From Glebionis coronaria (lineage: Eukaryota > Streptophyta > Magnoliopsida > Asterales > Asteraceae): 64,000 bases of DNA. The stretch covers positions 384,113,039-384,177,038 of the forward strand of contig CM046879.1 in the NCBI GenBank assembly GCA_025667525.1. The letters run 5' to 3'. The notes beneath the pieces are model-generated. The model saw only the letters and a list, made by a program, of their open reading frames with translations. It did no database searches and had not been told where the DNA came from. Positions 1 to 11,475 of this stretch are shown here, in pieces (position 1 is the stretch's first letter; every line of letters starts with the position of its first letter). The position numbers were made by a program, and so were the translations under genes.

Positions 1-559
1 GAATTCTAAAGGTTTTCACTTCACATCGTCATAAATTTCATGTCTACTACGAGCAGTTAACAAACGATTCTTAGTTAGCACGATCGATTTATTTATCGAA
101 ATAAAAGGAGCAGAGTCAATCAATCAACATTGACAGAAATTGAATGATACTCAGACTGAGTTTTCAAGAGTTTAACAATGAATCCATTGTAAGTTGCTCC
201 TACCTCACGAATGATAACGAATAACATAATCGTAATCACTTAAAGGCTAATTCATTTCTTTTATTCCAGAATGCATTGTAAGCTCTTACTATCGGTGGAT
301 ACCGTATATTTAGTGCCATACAATTAATGTCTCCATAGACGAGGAGTAAAATCACCGCACCCAATTACAAGTCATGGGTTGTGCAGTTTCCTCATTATTC
401 CTAGGTTTCCTACAAGCATACACAAGTCAAACAGATCTAACTCCTTTAAGGGATGTATCACGATCAACAACAAAATCTTTACTTCTTTCAGGTAACGATA
501 AGATCGGCGTGCTGCAGAGTTTTCTTTTCATGGTTTGAAAAGCTTTCTCTTCATCAATG

Positions 560-1518
560 CCACACACATACGGTTCATTCTCTGAGTTAGCTTAGTTACT
601 GGTTTTGATATCAAATAAAATCCTTCAACAAACCTTTAGTAATAACCAGCCAAACCTAGAAATTGTCGTACTTCAGTTGGAATAGTTGGAGCACTCAAAT
701 TTTCGATGGCTTCGATTTTCGCAGGATCGACATGTACCCTACTTTTGTCAGTCACATGTCAGAGAAATCATACGGAACTAATCAAAAGATTACACTTTGA
801 GAGTTTCGCGTATAATTTTCGTTCTTTAACAAGTTCAAGATAATCCTTAAGTGTTCGGCATGTTCTTCCTCGCTCTTCGAGCAGATTAGAATATCATCAA
901 TGAAAACGATTACAAATATATCAAGACACGACTTACACATACAATTCATTAAGTCAATGAATACAACAGGTGTATTGGTCAAACCAGAAGGCATAACCCT
1001 AAACTCATAATGATCATCACAAGTTCTAAACGCCGTAATAGGAATATCTTCCTCGCGTATGCGAAGTTGATAATAAGAAAAACAAAGATCAATCTTGGAG
1101 AAAACACCAGAATCTTGGAGAAAACACGAGAGTTTTGAAGTTATGGGCAACGATTCTTGATCGTTAGCTTATCCAACTCTCTATAATCGATACACATACG
1201 AAACGAATCATCTTTCTTCTTAGCGAATAGAATAGGAGTTCTACAAACTGACGAGCTCGGTCGAATAAAACATCTATCAGATAGTTCTTAAAACTGCACA
1301 AATAATTACTTCAATTCAGATGGTGCTAATAAATATGGCTCATGTGCCACAGTTGCAACACCAAGAATGAGATTAATTAGGAATTCTATTTGCCTTGGAG
1401 GCGGAAGCCTTGGCAAATCTTCCAGAAACACTTCGGGATAGTCACGAATGACTACAATATCTCTACTCACTTTCTTTACAATTCCTTCTACGATACCTAA
1501 GCCATGAATAATCAACAA
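560..1518 (-). pseudogene. Decayed Gypsy reverse transcriptase / RNase H
   Basis: The family enzyme copies element RNA into DNA. Several reading frames together give the expected order: the PEVFLEDLPRLPPPRQIEF entry to the RT (1306-1518); [15 protein letters not shown] (about 1150-1210); and a 122-codon stretch (782-1150) with [33 protein letters not shown] and the catalytic box [15 protein letters not shown]. Further left, [14 protein letters not shown] marks the RT/RNase H connection (about 600-680). Stops and frameshifts break the frame between blocks and a stop follows the GLAGYY motif, so no full-length enzyme can be made. The two catalytic aspartates of FIDD are still present. Confidence 0.85.
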
Positions 1519-1800
1519 CCTTATTCGATATACTTACGAGCTCTAATGTACGAAAAGAATTTTCAATTTGGAATTATTTTTCCTTTCAGTAACCTCATCA
1601 GCCTTACCTTGAATTATGTGTCCATGAGCTAATAAGCCATGCAGACAGCTTCACAAATAGCAATTGGCTTAGAAGAAGTCACATCACCCATTTATTCTTG
1701 GTCAACCGTGAATATACTGCTTGACCTTGACGGTTCGGGTTCCACAATTCTTGGACATAAAGGAGTCAACTCGTGGAAACACTTGGTATATCTACCAACG

Positions 1801-2254
1801 TTAGTTCCCTTCAGTTTCAGGTTGTACAACACTTGCTCCATACTTTGGAAATGCTTCGAGGACAAGCTCCTCAGTTAATCGTTCCCTCACCTTAGTCCAT
1901 GGTGTCCCATGAGCAACAATACCTATGGAAGCAAGTCTGCCATTCCACCAAATTAATGCACGACCTTGGAGAGTAGCGATTTCAAATTGCACCTTATCCT
2001 CTTGATTAGGGTCACTGATTCGAAAGACTGACGCCAGCTTTTCAACCACTGACACAATCCTCCATCATCTTTAGTCCCCTTAAGAGTCTACGGTTGCACC
2101 TAATGAATGAAGTGTAGTTATAGCCTCTAATTTCAGGCACATTTGTTCCATCCGTACCACGAACATTATTGGCTCCAGCTTCAGCTCCACCGGTTCCAGT
2201 TCCACCAGTTTTAGCTTCAGCTCCAGTTCCAGATCCATCATTCATGTTGGCCAT
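1801..2254 (-). pseudogene. Gypsy gag fragment (capsid region)
   Basis: Two overlapping frames. 2042-2254 starts MANMNDGSGTGAEAKTGG, a Gly/Ala/Thr-rich amino end, and runs to RGLKMMEDCVSG. 1801-2055 carries LASVFRISDPNQEDKVQFE, ATLQGRALIWWNGRLASIG and PWTKVRERLTEE, the standard capsid core of Tekay-type gag (ALxWW and WxxxxxxLxEEF signatures). Gag packages element RNA in cytoplasmic particles. A frameshift near 2045-2055 separates the halves, and the carboxy end with the zinc knuckle is missing, consistent with a deletion joining gag to RT. Confidence 0.8.
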
Positions 2255-3654
2255 GAAATCAACTAAAGATACATCAACTTATTCACTAATAACTTGGCGC
2301 ATTCGTGCTTCAGTCATAGCTTTCATTGACTACATGAGTCTTGTGTAACGCAAATCAAATCATAATGAGTATTCATTCAATGATTGCGTTATACCACAGG
2401 AATTTAGATGAGAAAGGCAAAGAAAGATAATAATAGAACGATGTAGAATTAGGAATCAAAAGATAGTCATTCCGTTGATCACAAACTAGTACAAGTTGTA
2501 TTGTCAAGCATTATAGATAATCATCGTCTAATGCCATACAACTTAAAAGACTAGTCCTACTAACTGATGTCATAGTTTAGTTAGTGATTTATGAAAGATA
2601 CTATAATTGATAAACTAATCCACTAAGATTTACTAGGTAATTCACATAGCTAAGAAGGCTACTCGGTCCCACAAGAAGAAGATTTTTTTCAGAGACGCTT
2701 GATATCCTCCTTAATTGGCGGTTTTGGAATAGCCCCAAGACAACCATCTCACGATCAAGGTATTAGAGGAACAAAATCAAAGAATGAATCGAGCAAATGA
2801 ATTATGAGTCAATAAGAGTTTAATCACACAGATGCTATATGCTTAAGCCCACACGTTTATGAATCATTATTTCCATGGATTGATCAAGTCCTTCCAAATA
2901 AGATTCAGAAATTTATAGTTCAACAATTTATAATTTCCTTGTTCAAATAAATGGCCAATTTAATTCAACGATTATAAATCACTTTATTTAAGCATCGCCA
3001 GCTCAACGTAAAAGATGAAGATCGAAACAAATGAGAAACTGATTTAACAGAAAATGATCAGTGACATGATATGAAATCCTGGTTGGCATGTGAACACCAT
3101 AACAATCAATATCAATTCCTAACAATAAATAGTACCATCTTAGACAAACTTGTTTTTATCAAAACAGTATAATGTCGAAGATTAATGAAAATGCAAATTA
3201 AATTTGCTAACAAAATGAACGGATTGATAAATCAAGAATAAGAACCAAGGAAATCAAAATCCTTGTAACCAAAAGAATATCAGCAATAATATTAACCGTT
3301 TCGTTGGGATCATGTATATCCACAACTTAGTAAATCTCGAGAATAACAAGATTCATTTCAGGAATAGCTTCAGCGCTAGCATTAAGAATGACTAGGGTGG
3401 CTTCGTGACAATCTACGTCGTATAAACATCTCGTATAAGCATAAAATTATCATTTATAATTAAATAAATGAAAACATACCTTGTAATTCACAAGTTCAAA
3501 TAATCGATAAAGATTACATCATATATATAATACCATATATATATAAATACTATCATTCTCGTCCATTGGCAACTCGGAGGTTTCGCTTGCAACTGTTATA
3601 GTTAAAAGATTTCAAAAATTCATTTTTGGAAAATCTTTTCGTTCTCTATAACTT
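2255..3654 (-). other. Untranslated leader of the minus-strand Gypsy element
   Basis: AT-rich DNA between the primer site and the gag start with no coding frame I can support. A short TA-rich run lies at about 3525-3550. A 1.4 kb leader is unusual but not unheard of; part could be an unrecognised insertion. Confidence 0.5.
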
Positions 3655-3668
3655 GAGCTCTGATACCA
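3655..3668 (-). promoter_or_regulatory. Primer-binding site (initiator-Met tRNA)
   Basis: The minus strand reads TGGTATCAGAGCTC, complementary to the 3' end of plant initiator methionine tRNA, three bases inside the LTR edge. It fixes the LTR boundary at 3672 and the orientation of the element. Confidence 0.85.
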
Positions 3669-3671
3669 ATC

Positions 3672-6567
3672 TGTAACACCCCCAAATTGCGGTCATAACA
3701 GCGGAAGGGTCATTGGGTGTTACTATCATGGTTCAATCTCAATATCATAGAAAACGTCTCAAAACGAGTCGTTTTAATAAACATCCATTCATTTTTTCAA
3801 TAAAAGTACAATTTCATACACGGTCCCAGATAACTTCAAGTTTATAAAACCTAGTAAATGGTAAAAATTATTTGAATGGATATAATTATAAAAGCGGGCC
3901 AAAACATTTCAAATAAGCAAGCTTCACGAAACCGCCTTCCTCGAGTGCCTTCCCAATGGACCTGCGATAAAACATGCTAAAAAGTCAGCAAAATTTGCCG
4001 AGTGAATCTATAGAGTTTAATTTAAATAAAGAGAACACAAGTATTCAAAATAACCTTCCATGGTTATAATTCACCGAAATACCAATATGTTGTATGGACA
4101 TAATTATCGGTGTCATTACATATGTCTCGTGACATTGAACGTTAACATATATTATTTCAACCCAACACACCTAGCCAAGTGCGTATATTTCTCTTATACA
4201 ATGCATCCGATGTTTCATTACTAGTGCATCACAACACCACGCGATAGCTAGTCGCGACCGGACTGGGCGTCACCCCGATAGATCTATCCATAGCATTAGC
4301 GTTACTTCAATTAACAATTCACTATTCATGGGTCTTTTAAGGCTAAACAAACTTATGTAATAACTTTCATCTAAACATACAATCGGGTTTCTTGTGTTCA
4401 ATTTTTAAAACAAAGAGGGTTTACCACAACTTCTCGTTGCGTCCTTCATTTATAATAAATGCTTTTCCAATAAGTAGGGTTTCCACAACTTCTCGTTGTA
4501 CCCTTTATTTTAATAAAACAAGCATGTTATCCCCCTCGCGGGTTTAATAAAACAAGGAAACATGTTAAAAGCGAGGCTATAGACTCACCTTAGCCAATAG
4601 TGGTAATGAGACTATCGCCGACGATTAGTGATGCCCGTTTAAACACGAAAACCGCAACCTACCAAATAAGGCGCGCTCTTTAATAATCGACTTATAAATC
4701 ATACTTAAATAATATAAAATCAAAATTACAAAACCAAGACAATCCCGAAAAATTTAATAATACAAGTGTTATTACTATACCCTTTTATTCAACACTATTC
4801 TTTTAAACACTTGCACTCTCGATATTGACCCGTCTTAAGACGCCAAGTCAACGCAAGTCAAATTATCATTTTACTTCTCTCGGACCAGTAACTAAGTCAT
4901 TTATATAATGACTTAAGACTTGAGTAAATCACCATGTCCAATGGCGAATACTCAACTCACGCCACATAATTACTCAACTACGTGTCCAAAATACCAATCA
5001 GCATGTACACTCCAAATGTACACACCAATCTACCCTATCTACACTTGTCCGATTTCGACGAAACTTGGTCACAAACTCACAGATAATATGAATAAGACTC
5101 ATTTAAGTTTCATTCAAAAATATTACTTATAAGGCCTTCTGCCCGACATATCTTTGTGTTATAAAAACCGGACAGATTTACGTCTTCAACTCGTAAAACC
5201 ATTTTGATATATTTAAACAATTCCGTTTATAAAACCGACACTCGGCTTTGATAATAGACTCAGGACCCGAGGTTTAGAAACTTACAACAACCCTTGAACA
5301 TTTTTAAAACTCATTCTATAGTCCCCGAGATTCGATCCAAATATCGACAATAATTTTCGGATTGTGCCGATACTCGTCTCCCGGTACCCGAATACTAAAA
5401 CTTTTGTAACTTCGCACTCGTTTGGAGTTGGAAGTCCTACTTTATATCAAATCGAAACTAACGAAATTATCTACAAACCTATCTTATTAGTTTAACAAGA
5501 TTCATACAGTAAGTAACCCAAAAATGGCCTTTTACCTACTGGTCTAAAATGACAAGTTAAAAATCACACTAAATCAACATTTTGACCCATTTTAACATTT
5601 TATATACTCCTAATATCATCTATCAATCATCTACAACAAATCATCTAACCTCTAACACCCTTGAATTCAATCTAATAAAAATCAAGTATAAAAATTTATA
5701 CATGCAACAACACCCTACTCAAATATAATAATAATGACAACATGTTTCACCATAAAAATAGATCAAACAACATGTTCTTCATCAAAAATTGGAAAGAAAA
5801 ATGAAGTGAATGCATGTGGGAAAAATTTATACCAAAATGATCCTTGTTGAATTTGCAAAGTGGGTCTTTTATTTGATTAGGATGAATCAAGCTTGATCAA
5901 AATCATCAAAGGGGTTTTTGGTTTGAGATGGGACGGCCAAAACAAAGAGAAAGAGAGAGATTTGTGATTTTTGATGAAAAATGAATTTTAATAATAAAAT
6001 GTGTAGTGGAAAAATCTTTTATAGTGGGCATGGAGGGGTAGATTTTGCCAATTTTGCATAGTTTTGGTCCAAAATGCAATTACATAGTTGTAAGGGTAGA
6101 AAATGTAAATATTAAAATTTGAAAATATTTACGGGACTCGGGTTTCGTAAAAATACTTTTTAAAAGTTAAAACGCTTCAAAAATATAAAAATACAACTTC
6201 GACACGACTTAAAACGTAATTAAATTGGAAACGTCGAAAATATTAAATATCGAGACAATCGATAATAAAACGTAAATTTTTGGGCATCCGTCGATATCAC
6301 GATCATTAGTAGTTCTCGTCATTCGTTAAAACGTAAAACACGAGAAATAAAAATAAATACAATAAAATCATTTATATGATAATTTGAGAATATAATATCG
6401 ATACTTAATGTATTTCTTCTCGGTTTTCATCTAAACGACATTATTACGTTAAGTTTCAAGCTATAACCTTCTCGGTTAGCCGATAATTTAAAATTCTCAT
6501 TAAAGTAAACATATAATACTTAATAGTCGAGATTAAAATAACAACCTGAATTTGACGGATTGTCACA
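3672..6567 (-). repeat. 5' LTR of the minus-strand Tekay-like Gypsy element
   Basis: 2,896 bp. The minus strand begins TGTGACAATCCG at 6567 and ends GTGTTACA at 3672, directly before the primer site. Blocks such as the CCCGCGAGGG stretch (about 4535-4560 here) recur in the LTR at 52909-56373. Short ORFs inside (for example 4920-5132 on the plus strand) have no recognisable domain. Confidence 0.85.
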
Positions 6568-7310
6568 TAGAATCACGGGTAGCTCGTTGTTTTACGTGTG
6601 TACAAGATTGTAATATAGTCTTACTTTAGACTATATCTTGGTGGTGTTCGTTATAAACCCGAATTGGTGATTCGTTCTTCATCTTGTGGATTCACTTTAG
6701 CGTAAAGGTATGTAACCCTAATACGATTTGTTATAATTGTGTTATTATTATGATCTTGTTAAATCGCTTCCGCTATGTGTGCTTTGATCTCGTTTAGGGT
6801 TTTATATAATTGTTATGATGTTTATAAACCTTCAATGGCATCGAGAGCCGTTTTAACATTTTATAATTATCTAAAAACTAAAGTTTTTAACTAATAATTG
6901 TTTTAGTTAAAACTACATGTTTTTTAGGTTTTCTTAAAATTTAGGGTTTTGTTTTTAATTTTTTTTAGGGTTTTTGGCCGATTTTCTTTTTAAAAGTGAA
7001 TTGTTTTTGAAACCCTAAATTACATGTGGGATAATTTTAAATTAAATTGCACGATTAATTGCTATGTCATGTATGGTTACGATCCGTAGAGATTTAATTG
7101 TTAAGATTTGTGAGAGAATCCATGATAACGCGCATGTTTTCATGGATTGGAATATTATATGTTTATATGATTTTATGTGCTATGTGATTATTTGATTCAA
7201 TAAATCTTGGATTAGGAAAGACTTTTATATGAATATAAAACCTACATTTTATGATTATTGAATAAATCGTTTGCATGTGGCTATTTGATTTATTTGTTAC
7301 ACATATAAAT
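6568..7310. other. Older unidentified flank, possibly LTR plus primer site
   Basis: Non-coding AT-rich DNA between the Gypsy LTR and the Copia insertion; it resumes at 19381. At 6835-6850 it reads ATGGCATCGAGAGCCG, which resembles an initiator-Met primer site with a few mismatches, and the bases before it (ccttca) could be an LTR end. It may therefore be the 5' end of yet another decayed plus-strand retrotransposon. I see no protein domain in it. Confidence 0.35.
7306..7310. repeat. Target-site duplication taaat (left copy)
   Basis: Five bases directly before LTR1, matched by taaat at 19381-19385 directly after LTR3. A perfect 5-bp duplication around the whole 12 kb unit indicates that its ends entered in one integration event. 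Confidence 0.85.
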
Positions 7311-7630
7311 TGTTGGAAATACGTTTTTACGTATTTAGGAAGATTCGGTCACTCCGACAATATACTAAGTAGTAGCTCGTAGTCTAGACATCGTTATTTA
7401 ACTAACAAGCCCAAGCCTAGCCTACAACATGTGTAGGCCGGCCCAAATGTAAGCCCAAGCCCATGACAAGGGCTTGGGTATATAAACCCTCTCCTTAGAT
7501 GGAGAGGGTGTGTGGTTCTTTATTTTTACACATAGTTCTCATTAGTTTCTCTCTCTAGAATTGTGTGAAATCCACCATCTTTCTATCTCTTTCTCTCTCT
7601 AAAACATAAGCAAGATTTACATATCCTACA
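7311..7630 (+). repeat. Copia LTR1 (outer left, sense)
   Basis: 320 bp, TGTTGGAAATACG to ATATCCTACA, followed by a primer site. It differs from LTR3 at about three positions by eye (near 7438, 7521 and 7605). It contains a TATA box and two perfect hairpins. Confidence 0.92.
7454..7509 (+). promoter_or_regulatory. LTR1 core promoter: TATA box between two hairpins
   Basis: TATATAAA lies at 7479-7486. Immediately upstream is a perfect 9-bp hairpin (CCCAAGCCC, 7-base loop, GGGCTTGGG; 7454-7478). Immediately downstream is a second one (ACCCTCTCC, 6-base loop, GGAGAGGGT; 7486-7509). The second should lie at or near the transcript 5' end. The same arrangement occurs in LTR3 (TATA at 19229-19236) and, inverted, in LTR2 (8445-8452). 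That the TATA box drives transcription is inference. Confidence 0.65.
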
Positions 7631-7632
7631 AA

Positions 7633-7646
7633 TGGTATCAAGAGCC
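7633..7646 (+). promoter_or_regulatory. Primer-binding site of the Copia element
   Basis: TGGTATCAAGAGCC, two bases after LTR1. It is the usual initiator-Met primer site with one extra A. It marks 7631 as the start of the internal region. Confidence 0.8.
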
Positions 7647-7912
7647 ATGGGATGATTGTATTGTTTATGTGTTCGTGTCTTGATTTTTGTAGCTTTCTGA
7701 TCTATATAAACACACGTCCAAAATTTTTTGTGTTCTTTTTTTTTTGGTTTTTTCTTGATACAAATCATCTACATAGTTGTGGTAGTGATTTGGTATTGTT
7801 ACTTTGGTTAAAAACACGAAATATTTGGGTGTTTGGATCAATTTTTGGCTTAAAATCTCGAATTTGGTGTGTTTTGTCCGAGAAAAGTGGAAAATAGCAT
7901 ACTGTTTGTACC

Positions 7913-8287
7913 ATTGCGACAGCCTCTCCATCGCAATATCTAGGGTTTAAACATTGCGATCCACATTGCGATTGGGATTACGATTGGAGTGTTTTATGTT
8001 ATTGCGAATGGATTGCGATTGGAGTTCTTGTTATTCCGATCCATATTGCGATAGGGTATTGCGACAGGGTATTGCGACAGGATATTCCGACAGGGTATTG
8101 CGATTGGATTATTGCGATTGGATATTGCGATAGGACTTATTGCGATTGGATTATTGCGATTGGATATTGCGATAGGATTTATTGCGATTGGATATTGCGA
8201 TAGGATTTATTGCGATTGGATAATTGCGATAGGATTTATTGCGATTGGACATTGCGACAGCATTCCTTTTAGGCATTGCGATAGGAC
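7913..8287 (+). repeat. Minisatellite of ATTGCGAT(T/A)GGAT units in the Copia leader
   Basis: About 375 bp built of 11-14 bp units, ATTGCGATTGGAT and ATTGCGATAGGATTT, with variants ATTGCGACAGG and ATTCCGAT. Units are loosely spaced at 7913-8040 and nearly head-to-tail from about 8040 to 8240, with a roughly 27-bp higher-order period. The open frame across it (8112-8378) just translates the repeat (IAIG) and is not called a gene. It lies between the primer site and the inverted LTR. Confidence 0.85.
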
Positions 8288-8390
8288 AACAAGTATTCCA
8301 ATATTTTTCAAAAACGTGTTTTTGAAATTTTTAACAAACTTGCTGTTTGTGGAATCGTGTGCAATTTCATCTTGGTAATCTTGGTTTATC

Positions 8391-8620
8391 GAGAACTATG
8401 TGTAAAAATGAAGAACCACAGACCCTCTCCATCTAAGGAGAGGGTTTATATACCCAAGCCCTTGTCATGGGCTTGGGCTTACATTTGGGCCGGCCTACAC
8501 ATGTTGTAGGCTAGGCTTGGGCTTGTTAGTTAAATAACGATGTCTAGACTACGAGCTACTACTTAGTATATTGTCGGAGTGACCGAATCTTCCTAAATAC
8601 GTAAAAACGTATTTCCAACA
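8391..8620 (-). repeat. Truncated inverted Copia LTR2
   Basis: Reverse complement of the first about 230 bp of the LTR. The minus strand starts TGTTGGAAAT at 8620. Homology stops at 8391, about 50 bp past the TATA box, so the promoter half is kept and the 3' 90 bp are gone. It is followed on the minus strand's upstream side by the inverted polypurine tract, so it is the 3' LTR of the antisense arm. Confidence 0.9.
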
Positions 8621-8630
8621 ATCTCCCCCT
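8621..8630 (-). promoter_or_regulatory. Inverted polypurine tract (antisense arm)
   Basis: The minus strand reads AGGGGGAGAT directly before inverted LTR2, matching the sense copy at 19051-19060. It is the plus-strand priming site of the antisense copy. Confidence 0.8.
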
Positions 8631-11475
8631 AAGGGAGGTCACTCCAAACAAGGGCGTTACCTGAGTTACAATAATGAAATAAACCTAGCATACTATGCTT
8701 GTCTTGAGCTCGTAGTCTTCGTCTTTCTTTTCTTTTTCTTTTCTGGTGAACATGATGATGTGATCTTTGATATCAATCTTGAGCATTAATCTCTTGCCTT
8801 GATCTCGTGCATCCATCAGTTGTGATCTTCGCCTCTTCGTGACCTCTTGTCCCACATACTTATACCTTTGTAATTCTTGAAAGCTTCAGAGTTTGATACA
8901 GCCGAAGACTTAACTTTTAGGCTTTCTTGAATTAGATGAGGTATTAAGTGCATAAAGTATAAGCATGCAGGGATGACTTCTTCTTGGATTCCGCATCACC
9001 ACCGTCTTCAAATGCCGCAACATAAGTAGACACGAATGAAATGGATTTGAACATTTCATTCTAATTCGGTAGCATTTTACCTCCGGTCGGTGAAGACCGT
9101 TGGACGATATAAAATATCGTACTTGTGGCAGGTAGATTTAATTAAAAATCTCCTTGACAAGATTTCGCGGGTAAACCCGTTCTCTTTACTCGACCGTCCA
9201 AAGCTGATTGCGAACGTAAAGAGTGAATCATTTGGATAAAATCATCCGCATGATTGAAGCCGTCAATTCTGATTCCTGGAACAAGTTTGATTCTTTAAAG
9301 AATCGCACCATCGTTGCTTTCCAGTTGTCACGAGCTTGATTCATATTGAATCTTGCAAGTTACCTACCAAGTGCTGTTTGAGGTTAACACTAGAAGGATT
9401 TCCACTCATCACTGTGAACACTAAGGTATCACTCTGAGTGTTCTGCCAAGATCACTAAGATATTGCGTAGAGGCCTAGAACATGTTTAAATTCATTTAAG
9501 AATTAAACCACTGTTGTTTTCCAGTTATCACAAGCTTGATTCATAAAGAATCGCACAAGTCACCTACCATGAGCTTTTTGATATTCGCTCAAGAAGGATT
9601 TCCATCTTCATTGTAAATACTTTCGTATTACTCGGATGTTTAGGCAAGATCATGAAGATTTTGCGTAGGAATCTTAAAATCTTTCTTACTTTTCATAGTG
9701 TGTGAAGAAGCAAGGAAATATGAAAGTGTGTCCTAATGAGATATTTGATGATCTCAAATGGCTCTAGACTCGATCATGCACTTTGGATTTTAGTGATCGG
9801 AGGCTGGAGAGGAGTGCCACCTTTTCAATACCAATTATTCGGAGTGAATAAGTCAATAGATAATGCGTTGTCTCCGTGTGATTAAAACAAATATCTTTTA
9901 AGAGATATCTGAGTTAGCTGGTATGGGCTGTGCATTGCATCACTGGGTCCATGATGTCTATCTTCAATATCAAGAATCATTAAAAATGATCTCAATAGCA
10001 TATATATTGACCCGGTTTCTACCTAAGGTTGTAAGGAGGGCTTCTTTCTTTACACCCTTTATCTTTACAATTCTTTTTCATCCTTCAACCCCTTCAATGC
10101 TTACCAATACGTCATAACTAGCACCTTGTTGTGATTGTTCCAGTGCTAACTTAAGTACTTGGTCGGCATTCAGCTACGTTCACAATCTTTCTCCATCTTT
10201 CCTAAGGACTACTATTTCTAGCTATGGAATGTCCTTGGGAAGATTCCTCTGGTTTAAGAAGAATCATTGGACTTAACCTATCGTACCATCCTTATGTCAC
10301 CACAATCTTCATCGTCGTGAAATAAATAGGTTTTGGGTAAGTATATGTCACCATGAAAATCCATTTTGATATGCAAATCCGTTTTGCTCCCCCTTAACAT
10401 ATGCCACGATATTCGAAAATATTTCGCACATGTCGGGATGAGCCAGCAGATTAAGTCAAACCATTTGTGATAGTATCCCATATTAAATCACATTTTCTCC
10501 CCCATATTAAAAATATTAACCCAATCGATGTTTTTAATATCAATTGATTTAATGAAGTTTTAACAAAGATTTTGGGAAGAAAAATGCAAGTCCGTTTAAT
10601 CTTCATGATTCCAAATGTATGAGATATGATACCGATTTGTAACATGATCACATATTCACCATATTAAAAAAGAATTGACAAGGTTGGACCTGATAGATGA
10701 GAACATCATATGATAAGATCAGATGGTTCTTGTCTGCATATGTTGGTCGCCTCATCACGTCTGTAGTCATCTCGTGACACCACATGTACGATTGGTATTG
10801 TTGTCTTGACACCAATTTGTGAACTTGGCACTTTCGGCATCGAAGATTCTGAATGCTTGACAATTGCTCCCCCTCAATTGTTGACCCGTGTTCTATTGAA
10901 AGAGCTGTAGTCGTTGTTTGAGTAGTCGCATCGTCGAGTATGTAGATACCAATTGTAGATTGCTATGGTTGTAGAGATGATAGCTTCATAAAAACAAGAC
11001 TTCTCTTGTTTTAACAAATAAATGCACTGAAGCGTACATAGATTTGTGTTCGACCAAGTTATAAAGTAAACTTGATCCCTTACAAGGTTTTAAAGTAAAC
11101 CTTGCCCGAGAAAATTAATTACCCTTGTGAGCCAAAGCTTTGATAAGAATTACTTGGCTTGAATGTGAAAACCGGGTTGCAATCAGAAATAACTACAAGC
11201 CATAAAGGCATGTTTTATGAAATATTTACAACTTTTGTACGAACTCTATTTATGGCGCCGTGTCAATATTAATCGACATTTCTAAGGCCGTAAATATTAT
11301 TGTACCAAAAGACATGCCTTTGAAAAATAAAGTAAAAGTATTTTTGGAGTTTTTTGAATTTTCAATTTTTATTGTTTTTATATGGTTTTATATTTTTGTA
11401 TTTTTCTTTTGTGGATAAAAATATAAACAATATATACATATGATCACCAAGGATACGGAGAATAGTTTACCATCA
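8631..11475 (-). other. Antisense copy of the Copia 3' untranslated region
   Basis: About 2.8 kb between the pol stop and the polypurine tract, mirrored at 16206-19050. It contains alternating copies of related phrases (for example the two similar blocks at about 9300-9450 and 9510-9640 around TTTCCAGTTGTCAC or TTTCCAGTTATCAC), so it has an internal repeat. ORFs at 9923-10117 and its mirror 17565-17759 lie antisense to the element and carry no known domain, so I do not call them genes. A 3' region this long is unusual for Copia. Confidence 0.7.

Larger units (their letters stand above)
1..6567 (-). mobile_element. Partial Ty3/Gypsy (Tekay/Del-like) LTR retrotransposon
   Basis: Reading on the minus strand: LTR (6567 to 3672), initiator-Met tRNA primer site, leader, gag remnant, RT and RNase H remnants, then the window edge. 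The LTR begins TGTGACAATCCGTCAA and ends GGGTGTTACA. The element at 52909-64000 has the same termini, so both belong to one family. Only about 280 bp separate the gag and RT remnants, where the rest of gag, the zinc knuckle and the protease would normally lie, so this copy is internally deleted. Integrase and the 3' LTR would lie left of position 1. The long LTR, primer site and gag/RT style fit the Tekay/Del lineage; that assignment is from family knowledge and was not tested by a tree. Confidence 0.85.

Noticed and set aside
8112..8378. 88-codon ORF on the plus strand, IAIG-repeat protein
   Set aside because: It only translates the ATTGCGAT minisatellite; no start context or homology supports a gene.
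9923..10117. 64-codon ORF, nearly identical to 17565-17759 on the other strand
   Set aside because: The apparent conservation is explained by the inverted repeat; it is antisense to the element and has no domain.
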